64,000 nt of DNA, taken from the NCBI GenBank assembly GCA_030066595.1, contig JASJBI010000024.1, positions 1 to 64,000 of the forward strand, in the 5' to 3' direction. This document shows positions 18,512 to 28,885 of the stretch, piece by piece (positions within the stretch are counted from its first letter, which is position 1; every line of letters starts with the position of its first letter). Both the position numbers and the translations under genes were made by a program. Source of the DNA: Alphaproteobacteria bacterium (lineage in GTDB: Bacteria; Pseudomonadota; Alphaproteobacteria; JAJFFI01). The notes beneath the pieces were generated by a model. It saw only the letters and a program-made list of their open reading frames with translations. It made no database searches and was not told the DNA's origin.

Positions 18512-19815
18512 GCACCCCGACCCCATCGACCGAGGTGGCGAAAGACACCTCGATGCTTCAGCAGAAGGCCATGATCGCCGGCCATTACGACCGGCTCGCC
18601 ACTGCGCGCGAGGACGGCCGCAAGGTTTGCTCGACCTTCGTGCCGGGCAATCTGAACGAGCTGATCATGAGTTTCGACCTCCTCAACAACCTGCCGGAGG
18701 TCAACGCCATCCAAAGCGGCCTGCGCAAGCAAAGCGGCCTCTACGTCATGGAGGCGGAAAAGCACGGCCATTCCGAGGATGTCTGCACCTACGTCAAGTC
18801 CGACATCGGCATGATCCTCAAGGGCAACGTCGGTCCCTACGGCAAGCCGCTGCCGGATCCGGACGTGCTGCTGCTTTGCTACACCGGTTGCTACACCTTC
18901 ATGAAGTGGTTCGAGCTGCTGCGCGAGCGCTACAAGTGCGAGACCATCTTCCTGCAGATCCCCTATGAGGGCGACGGCAAGATCACCCAGAACATGCGGG
19001 ACTACGTTGTCAAGCAGCTCAAGGAAGACGTCATCCCGACATTGGAGCGCGTGAGCGGCGTCAAGTTCGACATCGACCGGCTGCGCGAGTATCTGCGCAA
19101 CTCGGCCAAGGCCGAGGACGATCTGGTGCACGTGCTGCAGGCGGCCAAGACCAAGCCGTCGCCGATCGACGCCTATTTCGGCGGCATCTACTATATCGGC
19201 CCGATCTTCGGCGCCTTTCGCGGCACCGAGGATGCGATCGGCTATTACCGGGCGCTGCGCGAGGAAATCGACGCGCGGGTCGCCGCCGGCCAGGGGCCGG
19301 TCACACCCGAAGGCGACATGGGCGAGGAGAAGTACCGCCTGGTGGTCGAGGGGCCGCCCAACTACACCAGCTTCCGGGATTTCTGGAAGATGTTCTACGA
19401 CGAGGGCGCGGTCGTCGTGGCCTCGAGCTACACCAAGGTCGGCGGGGTCTACGACTTCGGCTTCCGGCACGACCCGGACCATCCGCTCGAGTCGCTGGCC
19501 GACTACTGCATGGGCTGCTACACCAACCGCAACCTGCCTCAGCGCGTCGACATGCTGGCCAACTATGTGGACGAGTACCAGGCGGACGGACTCCTGATCA
19601 ACTCGATCAAGAGCTGCAACAGCTTCTCCGCGGGCCAGCTCCTGATCATGCGCGAGGTCGAAAAGCGCACCGGCAAGCCCGGCGCCTTCATCGAGACCGA
19701 CCTGGTCGACCCGCGCTACTTCTCGCCGGCCAACGTGAAGAACCGGCTGGAGAGCTATTTCCAGATGATCGACCAGAAGCGCCAAGGCGGCGCGGTCGCG
19801 GGAGAGGCGGCATGA
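18508..19815 (+). CDS. bcrB: benzoyl-CoA reductase, beta subunit (BcrB)
   Basis: 435 aa; [51 protein letters not shown] overlap with bcrC. Confidence 0.9.
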   Translation: MSTPTPSTEVAKDTSMLQQKAMIAGHYDRLATAREDGRKVCSTFVPGNLNELIMSFDLLNNLPEVNAIQSGLRKQSGLYVMEAEKHGHSEDVCTYVKSDIGMILKGNVGPYGKPLPDPDVLLLCYTGCYTFMKWFELLRERYKCETIFLQIPYEGDGKITQNMRDYVVKQLKEDVIPTLERVSGVKFDIDRLREYLRNSAKAEDDLVHVLQAAKTKPSPIDAYFGGIYYIGPIFGAFRGTEDAIGYYRALREEIDARVAAGQGPVTPEGDMGEEKYRLVVEGPPNYTSFRDFWKMFYDEGAVVVASSYTKVGGVYDFGFRHDPDHPLESLADYCMGCYTNRNLPQRVDMLANYVDEYQADGLLINSIKSCNSFSAGQLLIMREVEKRTGKPGAFIETDLVDPRYFSPANVKNRLESYFQMIDQKRQGGAVAGEAA

Positions 19816-21149
19816 AAAGCTTCATCGGCATCGATCTCGGCTCGACGACCACCAAGGCCGTCCTGATGGACGAGAATGCCGAGGTGCTGGGCCGCGGCAT
19901 CACCAACTCGCGCTCCAACTACGACACCGCGGCGCGGGTGGCCAAGCAGGAGGCGGTGATCGACACCCGCCTGACGCTCCTGCGGCGCGAGCTCAAGGGA
20001 ATCCCGGCGCTGGAGGGCCAGATCGACAGCTTCCTGCACGGTCTCGAGGACGGATTCCGGCTGGAGCAGTTCCTGGAACAGCTCGCCGACCTGGAAAACA
20101 CCTGCGAAGGCAACGTCAAGGGCGAGCGCTTCGCCGGCATCGAGAAGCAGGTCATGGAGGTGCTGGTCGAGGTGTTCCGGCGGCTCAGGGACGAGGCGCC
20201 GGCCATGTTCGCGCCAGGGGCGGAACGCAAGTCGGACTTCTTCCGGGACATCGCGGGCTCGCGCTACCTGACCACCGCCGAGGCGGTCGCCAAGGAGGCG
20301 GACCTCGACTACGACATGCTCTTGAACGTCTATGACAAGTCGATCATCGAGGTCGAGAACCGGCCGCCGTCCGAGGACATGAGCGGCAAGTTCCTGCGCT
20401 CGCTCGATCGGCTGCTGGCCGGCGCGCCGGAGTTCAAGGTCGACGCGGCGGAGGTCAAGGCGCCGGTCGAGCAGGCCTTGGGTGTCGAACTGGACGAGAC
20501 GTATGTCGTCGGGACCGGCTACGGCCGCGTGACGCTGCCCTTCTCGAAGGAGCACATCCGCTCGGAGATCCTGTGCCACGGGCTGGGCGCGCATTTGATG
20601 TACCCCGACACCCGCACGGTGCTGGACATCGGCGGCCAGGACACCAAGGCGATCCAGGTGGATCCGGCCGGGATCGTCGAGAACTTCCAGATGAACGACC
20701 GCTGCGCGGCGGGCTGCGGGCGCTATCTCGGCTACATCGCCGACGAGATGAAGCTCGGCCTGCACGAGCTCGGGCCGATGGCCATGAAGGCGACGCGCAC
20801 GGTGCGCATCAATTCCACCTGCACCGTGTTCGCGGGCGCCGAGCTGCGCGACCGGCTCTCGCTGGGCGAGAAGCGCGAGGACATTCTCGCCGGTCTGCAC
20901 CGGGCGATCATCCTTCGCGCGATGTCGATCATCTCGCGCTCGGGCGGCATCAGCGACCAGTTCACCTTTACCGGCGGGGTCGCCAAGAACGAGGCCGCCG
21001 TGCGCGAGCTCAAGAAGCTGATCGCCGAGAACTATGGCGAGGTCACCATCAACATCAACCCGGACTCGATCTACACCGGTGCGCTCGGGGCGGCGGAATT
21101 CGCCCGGCGCGCGGTCGCGGAGGGAGCCCGGATGGAGGGCACGGCATGA
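19812..21149 (+). CDS. bcrA: benzoyl-CoA reductase, ATPase subunit (BcrA)
   Basis: BadF/BcrA ASKHA ATPase: [43 protein letters not shown]. Confidence 0.9.
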   Translation: MKSFIGIDLGSTTTKAVLMDENAEVLGRGITNSRSNYDTAARVAKQEAVIDTRLTLLRRELKGIPALEGQIDSFLHGLEDGFRLEQFLEQLADLENTCEGNVKGERFAGIEKQVMEVLVEVFRRLRDEAPAMFAPGAERKSDFFRDIAGSRYLTTAEAVAKEADLDYDMLLNVYDKSIIEVENRPPSEDMSGKFLRSLDRLLAGAPEFKVDAAEVKAPVEQALGVELDETYVVGTGYGRVTLPFSKEHIRSEILCHGLGAHLMYPDTRTVLDIGGQDTKAIQVDPAGIVENFQMNDRCAAGCGRYLGYIADEMKLGLHELGPMAMKATRTVRINSTCTVFAGAELRDRLSLGEKREDILAGLHRAIILRAMSIISRSGGISDQFTFTGGVAKNEAAVRELKKLIAENYGEVTININPDSIYTGALGAAEFARRAVAEGARMEGTA

Positions 21150-21991
21150 CCATCACCGCAGGCATCGACGTTGGTACCGGCGCCGTCAAGGCGGTGCTCT
21201 ACGAGATCGTCGACGGCACGGCCAAGCGCTTGGCGGAAAGCCTCTACCGCATCCGTCAGCGGGATCCGATGCAGCTCGCGGCGGAGGCCTATGACACCTG
21301 CCTTGAAAAGGCAGGCCTGACCCGCGACGACGTCGCCTATGTGGCGACCACGGGGGAAGGCGAGACCATTCCCTTCGCCACCGGGCACTTCTATTCGATG
21401 ACCACCCATGCCCGCGGCGCGATCGAGATGGAGCCCGAGGCGCGGGCGGTGCTGGACGTCGGCGCACTGCACGGCCGCGCCATCGTCATCGACGAGCGCG
21501 GCAAGGTGCTGAATTACAAGATGACCAGCCAGTGCGCATCCGGCTCGGGCCAGTTCCTCGAGAACATCGCCCGCTACCTCGGCATCGCCCAGGACGAGAT
21601 CGGCACGCTCTCGCAGCAGGCGGACGACCCGGAGAAGGTCAGCGGCATTTGCGCGGTGCTGGCCGAGACCGACGTGATCAACATGGTCTCGCGCGGCATC
21701 ACAGCCCCGAACATCCTGAAGGGCATCCACCTGTCCATGGCGGGCCGCCTGGTCAAACTGCTCAAGGCGATCGGCGCCGGCAACGGCAGCGTCGTTATGG
21801 TCACCGGCGGGCTGGCGCTGGACGGCGGGCTCGTCGCCGCGCTTTCCGAAGACGCCAAGGAGCAGAACGTCGAGGTTATCTTCCGCAGCGATCCGGATTC
21901 GCCCTATGCTGGCGCCATGGGCGCTGCGATCTGGGGCGCGTTCCGCCATGAGAAGCTGGCCAAGCTCGGCCAGCTGGCCATGGCGAGCTGA
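21146..21991 (+). CDS. bcrD: benzoyl-CoA reductase, ATPase subunit (BcrD)
   Basis: [40 protein letters not shown] overlap with bcrA. Confidence 0.9.
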   Translation: MTITAGIDVGTGAVKAVLYEIVDGTAKRLAESLYRIRQRDPMQLAAEAYDTCLEKAGLTRDDVAYVATTGEGETIPFATGHFYSMTTHARGAIEMEPEARAVLDVGALHGRAIVIDERGKVLNYKMTSQCASGSGQFLENIARYLGIAQDEIGTLSQQADDPEKVSGICAVLAETDVINMVSRGITAPNILKGIHLSMAGRLVKLLKAIGAGNGSVVMVTGGLALDGGLVAALSEDAKEQNVEVIFRSDPDSPYAGAMGAAIWGAFRHEKLAKLGQLAMAS

Positions 21992-22015
21992 GCGGCCGCG
22001 AGAAGGAGGAAACCC

Positions 22016-22261
22016 ATGGCGCTGCTGATCACCGAAACCTGCACGGCCTGCGACGCCTGCGAGCCGGTGTGCCCGAACAACGCGATCACCGCCGGCGAGC
22101 CGATCTACGTGATCGACCCGATGAAGTGCACGGAATGCGTCGGCGCGGAGGACGAGCCGCAATGCGTGCTGGTCTGTCCCGAAGCCTGCATCGTGCCGAA
22201 CCCGGACTGGGAGGAAAGCAAAGAGCAGTTGCAGGCCAAGTACGACATGCTCAACAGCTGA
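22016..22261 (+). CDS. fdx: 2[4Fe-4S] ferredoxin
   Basis: CTACDACEPVCPNNAI and CTECVGAEDEPQCVLVCPEAC (YfhL-type); directly after bcrD. Confidence 0.88.
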   Translation: MALLITETCTACDACEPVCPNNAITAGEPIYVIDPMKCTECVGAEDEPQCVLVCPEACIVPNPDWEESKEQLQAKYDMLNS

Positions 22262-22292
22262 CGGCGATTTGGGGGTTGCCAACGGCTGAGAG

Positions 22293-22315
22293 TGGGCGGG
22301 CCCATGGCCCGCCCA
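22293..22315 (+). terminator. possible hairpin terminator downstream of fdx
   Basis: TGGGCGGGC-ccatg-GCCCGCCCA perfect 9-bp stem followed by TTTCTGTT. Confidence 0.5.
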
Positions 22316-22427
22316 TTTCTGTTCCGCAATCGAAAGAGAGGGCCCATGACAGACGCCATGCGTCGACGGGGCTCATGCTTCGACACGCTCAGCAGGAGGG
22401 CGTAGCGGTGGAGCGGACCCCTGCGTC

Positions 22428-22590
22428 CCCCTCCCTGACCCTCCCCCACAAGGGGGGAGGGAACCCGAGTTGGAGCCTCCTGCCTTGAGCCCTTTCCCCA
22501 CAGAGGGGGAGAGAACTCGAGTTGGACATTCGTGCTTTAACCCCCTCGCCCTTGATGGGGGAGGGGTGGGGTGGGGGTGACGCAGTCCGC
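22428..22590. repeat. three degenerate tandem intergenic units of ~51 bp (CCCTCCCC..GGGGAGG hairpin plus GAACYCGAGTTGGA)
   Basis: GAACCCGAGTTGGA at 22461 and GAACTCGAGTTGGA at 22513, each preceded by a C-rich/G-rich hairpin; third hairpin at ~22540. Confidence 0.6.
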
Positions 22591-22675
22591 TGCGGGTTCG
22601 AGAGCCCGGCTCTTACACTTCGACAAGCTGAGGGCAAGGCCCCGATTGGTGCGTTCTCTCGTTAGCGTTCGCGAT

Positions 22676-23218
22676 TCAGTCGATGCGCTTGACGAAGGCG
22701 AGCCGTTGCGAGGGCAAGAAGCCGCAATGGTTCAGAAAGCCCAGCAGCCCGGCATTCGACCAGTCCACTTCGGTATAGATCCGCTCCACATGCAGGGTCG
22801 CCAGATTGGCGAGCAGCTGGGACATCAGAGCGCTGCCGATATGCCCGTGCTCCAGATCGGGATCGACGCCGATGGTGTGGATCACCGCCTCCGGCTCCAG
22901 CCGGCCGAACTCGCCGAAGTCCACGTTGGCCATGATGTAGCCGGCCACGCGGCCCTCCTGTTCGGCCACCAGGGAGACGCGGATGCCGGTCTCTTCCAGC
23001 GCTTCCGCAACCTTGCGCTGGTAGTAGGGGGTGCGGTCGCGCCCGGTGATGCGGCGGTCGATCTCGATCATCGCCGCGAGGTCGGCCGGCTTCATGCTGC
23101 GCACCGGATAGCGGTCGCGCGAGAGGGACTCGTAGCCATCGCCCACGGGCGCCGAGAAGTCGAGCTCGTCGGAATGGGGGATGGTCTTGGTTGGGTCGGT
23201 CTGCGTGGCTGCCGTCAT
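22676..23218 (-). CDS. GNAT family N-acetyltransferase
   Basis: MIEIDRRITGRDRTPYYQRKVAEALEETG; TIGVDPDLEHGHIGSALMSQLL (acetyl-CoA binding motif). Confidence 0.8.
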   Translation of the reverse strand: MTAATQTDPTKTIPHSDELDFSAPVGDGYESLSRDRYPVRSMKPADLAAMIEIDRRITGRDRTPYYQRKVAEALEETGIRVSLVAEQEGRVAGYIMANVDFGEFGRLEPEAVIHTIGVDPDLEHGHIGSALMSQLLANLATLHVERIYTEVDWSNAGLLGFLNHCGFLPSQRLAFVKRID

Positions 23219-23266
23219 CGGGACGTCTCCTTCGTCTGAACTCTCTTGTGCTCAGCGGCGCGCGGT

Positions 23267-23764
23267 CTAGAAGTCCACCGGTGCGCGCACGTCGCGTTCC
23301 AGCACCAGGCGCGGCGCGCGCCGGAAGCCGGTGGCGTCCAGGAACTCGATCAGGCCGTGACTGCGCCAGTCGGCCTCGGTCTGCAGCTCGCGCACGCCCT
23401 TGTGCCGCATGACGTCCTCGAGCCCGTCCATGAGCGCGTGGCCGACGCCGTGGGCCTGCTCGTCAGGCTCGACGCCGATCGCGTCCAACACCGCGACCGG
23501 CGCCTTGCCGCCGAACTCGCCTTCCAAGAGATGGGCGAAGGCGAAGCCGACCAGTCTGCCGTCCCGGTCCGCGCCCATGTAGATGAACTCCTTGGGCTTG
23601 GCCAAGGCGGCGGCCAGCCGCTTCTCGTAGAAGCCCTGGCGCCAGTTGCCGGAATGCCGGCTGTCGATCTCGATCACGGCCTTGAGGTCGTCTGCCGTGA
23701 GCGCCCGCAGCGTGACTCCCTCCGGCAACTTCGCGCCGGCGCCTTCCGTCTCTTTCTCCGTCAT
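23267..23764 (-). CDS. GNAT family N-acetyltransferase
   Basis: VIEIDSRHSGNWRQGFYEKRLAAAL; AIGVEPDEQAHGVGHALMDGL; similar to the neighbouring GNAT. Confidence 0.8.
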   Translation of the reverse strand: MTEKETEGAGAKLPEGVTLRALTADDLKAVIEIDSRHSGNWRQGFYEKRLAAALAKPKEFIYMGADRDGRLVGFAFAHLLEGEFGGKAPVAVLDAIGVEPDEQAHGVGHALMDGLEDVMRHKGVRELQTEADWRSHGLIEFLDATGFRRAPRLVLERDVRAPVDF

Positions 23765-23786
23765 CGTGCTCTCCCTTTCATGCGCC

Positions 23787-24290
23787 TCACGCCCCCAAGG
23801 CATACCGGTTGGCGAGATCGGCATCGGTGTCCTCGTCGAGGATGTCCTCGAGCACCGGCAGCAGGCCCATTTCCTCCTTCTGGATATGGGCGATCATGCG
23901 CTCGATCAGCTCCAGGCCGAGCTCGCGGAAGGGCTCCCAGGTCTCCATCGTGAAGCCCTCCGCCCGCGCCGCGCCGATCATCGCCGCGAGCTGCTGGCCC
24001 ACGGGCAGGATGGTTTCGTGCTCCTCTTTCAGGAGCGTGCCGATATCCGCATCGCCCCATTCAGCCAAGCGGGGAAACAGCTCGTTCTCCTCAAAGGTGA
24101 AGTGGCGCCCGATTTCGTCTTGGACCGCCGCTGAGACATCGGCCAGCAGCCTGGCCATTTCTCCCTCGCCAACCGCCGGCGGTGCGTTGGGCCCGTTGTC
24201 CAAGAGGACGGACTCCAGCCGGTTCAAGAGCGCGACGCTGGCCATATGCTCGTCGTGGAGGACGCTGGCGATTCGTTTCTGCGGCTCCAT
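23787..24290 (-). CDS. hemerythrin HHE-domain protein
   Basis: VLHDEHMASVALLNRLE, HFTFEENELFPRL, EEHETILPVGQQL, HIQKEEMGLLPVLE. Confidence 0.78.
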   Translation of the reverse strand: MEPQKRIASVLHDEHMASVALLNRLESVLLDNGPNAPPAVGEGEMARLLADVSAAVQDEIGRHFTFEENELFPRLAEWGDADIGTLLKEEHETILPVGQQLAAMIGAARAEGFTMETWEPFRELGLELIERMIAHIQKEEMGLLPVLEDILDEDTDADLANRYALGA

Positions 24291-24345
24291 GGGTCCCTCC
24301 AGATCCGTTGACAACGGACGCCCCTGGGTCTAAACTCTTATTTCA

Positions 24346-24363
24346 GTACCATAATACGTATTT
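24346..24363 (+). promoter_or_regulatory. candidate operator (site B), GTACCATAATACGTATTT
   Basis: 15/18 match to site A (14153-14170, opposite strand), 13/18 to site C (32796); about 22 nt upstream of the SDR start. Confidence 0.55.
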
Positions 24364-24384
24364 AGCGTCCGTTCAAGGTGAAAC

Positions 24385-25101
24385 TTGTCGGTTTCCTTTC
24401 GATTCGAAGGTGAACTCGCGGTCGTGACCGGCGGGGTTCGGGGCATCGGCCGGGCCATCGCCGAGGCCCTGGCCGCGGCTGGCGCCGAGGTGCACGTGTT
24501 CGATCGCGACCCGCCCGAGGATCCCGCTGACGGCCTGAGCGCGCACCCGGTCGACGTCGCTGACGGGGCCTCGGTCGCCGGCGCGGTGGCCGCACTGCCC
24601 CGGGCTCCTGCGCTCTTGGTCAACAACGCCGGCATCACCCGCGATCGCACCCTGCAGAAGATGTCGGACGAGGAGTGGGACGCGGTCATCGCGGTCAATC
24701 TGACCGGCGCCTTCAACATGATCCGGGCCGTGAGCCCGGGCATGGCGACGGCCGGCCGCGGGCGCATCGTCAACATCACCTCGATCAACGGGCTGCGCGG
24801 CAAGTTCGGCCAGAGCAACTACAGCGCCGCCAAGGCGGGGCTCATTGGGCTGACCAAGACCGCGGCGCGGGAACTCGGCCCCAAGGGCATCACCGTCAAC
24901 GCCGTGGCGCCGGGCATGGTGCTCACCGACATGGCGCGCACCCTGCCGGAGGCGTTCCGGGAGCAGGCGCTCCGGGAGAGCGTGCTCGATCGCCTCGCCG
25001 AGCCGGGCGACATCGCCAACACGGTCCTGTTCCTCTTGTCCGATGCCGCGGCAATGATCACCGGTCAGGTCATCCAGGTGGACGGCGGCCAGTATCTCTG
25101 A
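24385..25101 (+). CDS. short-chain dehydrogenase/reductase (FabG/BadH-like)
   Basis: VVTGGVRGIGRAIAEAL, LVNNAGITRD, SINGLRGKFGQSNYSAAKAGLIG (YxxxK), TTG start. Confidence 0.83.
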   Translation: MSVSFRFEGELAVVTGGVRGIGRAIAEALAAAGAEVHVFDRDPPEDPADGLSAHPVDVADGASVAGAVAALPRAPALLVNNAGITRDRTLQKMSDEEWDAVIAVNLTGAFNMIRAVSPGMATAGRGRIVNITSINGLRGKFGQSNYSAAKAGLIGLTKTAARELGPKGITVNAVAPGMVLTDMARTLPEAFREQALRESVLDRLAEPGDIANTVLFLLSDAAAMITGQVIQVDGGQYL

Positions 25102-25112
25102 CAGGCGCTCGA

Positions 25113-26399
25113 TCACTTCTGCGTCCTCCCCAGGCTCCATCCGGTCATGCGCCGTACGACTTCGGCGGCAAAGGCAGCGAAGGCCAACGCGCCCACCAAG
25201 CCCGCCACGGCCCCGAGCCGCAGGATCACCGGTGACTCCGCGACGATGCCGGCCGCGACCAGGACGAGCGCGCCGGCGTGGCAGATCGCATGGACCTTGA
25301 GCGGCATCGCGGCCGTCAGGGCCGAGACGAGGGGCGCCTTGCCGCCGGCCTTGGCGGCATGCATCGAGGCGAGAAAGGGCAGCACACGCTGCAGGATCCC
25401 GAGCAGGAAAGTCAGCAGCCAGCCGAACAGCAGGACAAAGCCGAACAGCGTGCCGCCACGCGGCCCCAACAGGTCCAACAGATCCAGCGCGCCCAACAGG
25501 ATGCTCAGCGGGAACAGGACCCAGCCCGCGCGGATCAGCAGGAAGGACAGGCCCAGATGCTTGCGCATGCGCGCCCGCATGACCGCCGCCATGGTCCAGA
25601 GATGGGCGCCCGCCGCGGCCAGCCCGATCGCCGCACCCGCGAGCATCAGGACCACGTCGTTCGCCACCGCGCCGACCGTCGCCACGGCCAGCGCCAGGGC
25701 GGAGAGGAGCAGCGCGGCGCGGCCCCACAAAACCGGCGGTTCCGGCGAGAGGCCGAACATGGGCACCAGGATCTGGCTGAAGCCCATGACCAGCATGCCC
25801 ATGAAGCCATAGCTGGCGAGGATCAGATGGGCGCGGGCGGCGGCCGTATGGTCCTGGAGCAGGCCGCTCTGGAAGTCGAAGACCAGCAGCAGGCCAAGCA
25901 CCGCCAGCGCGGCGAGCGCGACCATCGCCAGCCAACCATGCGCAGCAATGATCGGTAGGCTCTTGGCGCCGCGCAGATTGTCGACCATGAGCCAGCCAAA
26001 CAGCGCCAGGGCCGCGCTGACCGCCAGGCCGCCCGGCACCAGGACCCAGAGATGCAAGGCGCCCATGCCATGGCCGACCGCGAACACGCCGGGGAGGAAC
26101 AGCCAGAAGGCCAGCCGCGCCGGCCAGACGGCGCCGAGGGGTTGGCGCGTCGCCACCGGGAGCATCTGCAGGGCGGCGCCGATGGCGGTGCCGGCCAGCA
26201 CGCCGAGCGTCAAGAGGTGCAGCGCGGCGAGCGGCAGGCCAAGCCCGCCGGTGAAGCCCACCGCCGCCTCGGCGTCCCAGGCCAGCACGGCCCAGGCCGC
26301 CGGATGGAACAGCACCGCCGCGCCGAAGAACCGGAACGGGACCGACGCCGGCAGCAGGCGGCTCTTGGCCCCGCCCAGGAACGTGGCCGCGATGGTCAC
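25113..26399 (-). CDS. polytopic membrane protein, NnrS/haem-copper-oxidase-like
   Basis: About 12 hydrophobic segments with conserved His positions (FHPAAW, LHLLTLG, ARAHLILASYGFMGMLVMGFSQ); next to DUF2249. Confidence 0.5.
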   Translation of the reverse strand: MTIAATFLGGAKSRLLPASVPFRFFGAAVLFHPAAWAVLAWDAEAAVGFTGGLGLPLAALHLLTLGVLAGTAIGAALQMLPVATRQPLGAVWPARLAFWLFLPGVFAVGHGMGALHLWVLVPGGLAVSAALALFGWLMVDNLRGAKSLPIIAAHGWLAMVALAALAVLGLLLVFDFQSGLLQDHTAAARAHLILASYGFMGMLVMGFSQILVPMFGLSPEPPVLWGRAALLLSALALAVATVGAVANDVVLMLAGAAIGLAAAGAHLWTMAAVMRARMRKHLGLSFLLIRAGWVLFPLSILLGALDLLDLLGPRGGTLFGFVLLFGWLLTFLLGILQRVLPFLASMHAAKAGGKAPLVSALTAAMPLKVHAICHAGALVLVAAGIVAESPVILRLGAVAGLVGALAFAAFAAEVVRRMTGWSLGRTQK

Positions 26400-26647
26400 G
26401 CCGGCTCCCGCACCAGGCGCAGACGGACCTCGCCGGGCTCGCCCGCGATGATCTCGTGGCGCCAGCCGCGTTCGGCCAGTTCCGGATAGAGGTAGATCGG
26501 CTCCCGGTCGTGATGGACGATCACCACGTCGCCGGTGTCGGCTTTCTCCAACAGCGTCAGGATCGCCACCATCGGCTCGGGTGGATTGAGCCCGCGCACA
26601 TCGATATGGCTGCCGTCCGCTGCCTGCCAGGTTCGATCCGTCTCCAT
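26396..26647 (-). CDS. DUF2249 domain protein
   Basis: 83 aa: IDVRGLNPPEPMVAILTLLEKADTGDVVIVHHDREPIYLYPELAERGWRHE. Confidence 0.75.
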   Translation of the reverse strand: METDRTWQAADGSHIDVRGLNPPEPMVAILTLLEKADTGDVVIVHHDREPIYLYPELAERGWRHEIIAGEPGEVRLRLVREPA

Positions 26648-26665
26648 AGCCGGCCTCCGCGCCGT

Positions 26666-28003
26666 TCAGCCGCGCAGGTCGCGCACCCGCACCGCCTTGC
26701 CCTGCGATCGGGGCACCCGGCCGGAGCCGGTCACGATGACCTCGCAGGTGAGCCCGATCAGCGATTTGATGTGGTGCTGGACCTCTTTGGCGATCCGCTG
26801 GTAGACCGCGTCGTCTTCGGGCACCGAAGGCGCGGCTTCGACCAGCACGGCCAGCGCATCCATGGTGCCGTCGCGGCTGACCACCAGCTGGTAGTGGGGC
26901 GCGATCTCGGGCACGTCCACCAACACCGCCTCGATCTGCGACGGGTAGATGTTGACGCCGCGAATGATCAGCATGTCGTCGTTGCGACCCGAGATGCGCA
27001 GGATGCGCAGATGGCTGCGGCCGCAGGCGCAGGGTTCGTCGGTCAGGCGGGTGATATCCCGGGTGCGGTAGCGGATCATGGGCAGCGCCTGTTTGGTCAG
27101 GGTTGTGATGACCAGCTCGCCGGTCTCGCCCATCGGCAGGGGCGTGGCCGTTTCCGGGTCGATGATCTCGAACAGGAAATGATCCTCCCAACCGTGCAGC
27201 CCCTGCTGTTCGGTGCACTCTCCGGCCACACCCGGCCCCATGATCTCAGACAGCCCGTACATGTCGCAGGCGGTAATGCCAAGGCCGTACTGCAGCGTGC
27301 GGCGCATCGCCTCGCTCCAGGGCTCGGCGCCGAAGATACCCACCGCGAGCGGGCCCGATTTGAGATCGATCCCGTGCAGCGCGGCGAACTCGGCGATGTT
27401 GAGCGCATAGGACGGCGTCGCGCACAATACCCGGGCGCCGAAGTCCTGCAGCAGTAGCACCTGCTTCTCGGTGTTGCCGCCCGAGACCGGCACCACGGCG
27501 CAACCGAGCCGCTGGGCCCCGTCATGGGCGCCCAGGCCGCCGGTGAACAAGCCGTAGCCATAGGCGTTGTGTACCAGATCGCCCGGGCGGACGCCGGCCG
27601 CCGCCATCGACCGGGCCATCAAATCGGCCCAGATGTCGAGATCCTCTGCCGTATAGCCCACCACGGTCGGCTTGCCGGTGGTCCCGGACGAGGCGTGCAG
27701 GCGCGCGATCCGGTCCCGGGTCACCGCGAATAGGCCGAAGGGATAGTGGGTGCGCAGCTCCTCCTTGGTCACAAAGGGAAAGCGCGCGAGATCGGACAGC
27801 GCGCCGCAGTCCGCCGGCTGCACGCCTGCGTCGTCGAAGGCGCGCGCGTAGTAGGGCACGTTCTCGTAGGCGTGCGCGAGGCTCCAGTGCAGCCGGTCCC
27901 GTTGCAAGGCTGCGAGCTGCAGCCGCGGCATGGTCTCGATGTCGCGGGCGTACATAAAGCGCGGCTCGTCTGGGTTTCCCAGGCTGGCGGTGCGCGCCTG
28001 CAT
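26666..28003 (-). CDS. phenylacetate-CoA ligase (PaaK/PadJ family)
   Basis: LHASSGTTGKPTVVGYT, YGLGITACDMYGLSEIMGPGV, YRTRDITRL; adjacent to the padBCD-like genes. Confidence 0.87.
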   Translation of the reverse strand: MQARTASLGNPDEPRFMYARDIETMPRLQLAALQRDRLHWSLAHAYENVPYYARAFDDAGVQPADCGALSDLARFPFVTKEELRTHYPFGLFAVTRDRIARLHASSGTTGKPTVVGYTAEDLDIWADLMARSMAAAGVRPGDLVHNAYGYGLFTGGLGAHDGAQRLGCAVVPVSGGNTEKQVLLLQDFGARVLCATPSYALNIAEFAALHGIDLKSGPLAVGIFGAEPWSEAMRRTLQYGLGITACDMYGLSEIMGPGVAGECTEQQGLHGWEDHFLFEIIDPETATPLPMGETGELVITTLTKQALPMIRYRTRDITRLTDEPCACGRSHLRILRISGRNDDMLIIRGVNIYPSQIEAVLVDVPEIAPHYQLVVSRDGTMDALAVLVEAAPSVPEDDAVYQRIAKEVQHHIKSLIGLTCEVIVTGSGRVPRSQGKAVRVRDLRG

Positions 28004-28021
28004 CGTCGAACCGCCTCCCGG

Positions 28022-28885
28022 TCAGGCCGTGCGCCCGGTCCAACCGGGCCTGGCGCCCGGTCCGGCGGCGCCGGCGCCGCGGGCCGGGGTGTGGGCCAAA
28101 GCAAAGCCCTGGGTCTGCGCCGCGCGCGTGACCAAGGTGAACTTCAGCCACCAGCCGCCGGCGAGCGCGCAGGCACCCGCGACCGGCGCCAGCAGCGCAA
28201 CCTCGAAGGCGGCGACGGCCGCCAGGAGGGGCAGCCAGACGCCCAGGATCGCGACGGCGCGGGCGGTGCGGGCCAGCACGGCCAGCGTCTCTTGCGGCGC
28301 GCCGGCGGCGATCAGTCGGCTGCGGTAGGCCGTCCATACACCCAACCGAAGCAGCATCATCACGATGAAGGCCAGCAGCGCCCAGCGCGGGGCGGCGCCG
28401 AGGAATGGTGTCGCCATGAGGAACAGGCCACCGCCTTCGGCCAAGCCGGTTGCCAGGGCGAGCGGCACGATCATGGGCTCCCGCCAGGCCGGGATGCCCT
28501 TGGCGGCCCGCAGGATGCGCCCCTGACAGTAGAGGAAGACGAGGGCGCAGAGCGCGGCCAGCGCGATCATCGGCGGACCGAGCCACAGGGCCGCAAGCCC
28601 CGCGGCGAAGACCGGCAGGGCGGCATAGGCCTCGCGGGTCATCCACGAGGTCCGCGGGTTGAAGTACACGTTCAGAAAGCGCCAAGGCCGGCCGATCTCG
28701 AGCCAGACGAAGCCGAGCCCGCCGGCGATCAGCGCCAAGGCGAGCAGCACGATCGGCCCGACGGGAAGACCGGCGATCCCGCCCAGGGCCGCGAACAGCA
28801 GCAGACCGGTTCCGGCACCCCCACCGAGGAAATTGCCGGCGGCGCGCCAGTCCCAGTTGCCTTGCTGTCGCGGTACGGCGCGCAT
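28022..28885 (-). CDS. DmsC/NrfD-like membrane subunit, PadD-like
   Basis: Polytopic; ATGA overlap with the upstream Fe-S subunit gene; LEIGRPWRFLNVYFNPRTSWMTREAY. Confidence 0.72.
   Translation of the reverse strand: MRAVPRQQGNWDWRAAGNFLGGGAGTGLLLFAALGGIAGLPVGPIVLLALALIAGGLGFVWLEIGRPWRFLNVYFNPRTSWMTREAYAALPVFAAGLAALWLGPPMIALAALCALVFLYCQGRILRAAKGIPAWREPMIVPLALATGLAEGGGLFLMATPFLGAAPRWALLAFIVMMLLRLGVWTAYRSRLIAAGAPQETLAVLARTARAVAILGVWLPLLAAVAAFEVALLAPVAGACALAGGWWLKFTLVTRAAQTQGFALAHTPARGAGAAGPGARPGWTGRTA

Noticed and set aside
17686-19815. 709-aa ORF as a fused bcr protein
   Set aside because: The N-terminal ~270 aa are an out-of-frame readthrough of bcrC; the real bcrB starts at ATG 18508.
22428-22590. 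Possible CRISPR-like array
   Set aside because: Only about three degenerate, hairpin-rich units without uniform spacers or cas genes; better explained as an intergenic repeat.
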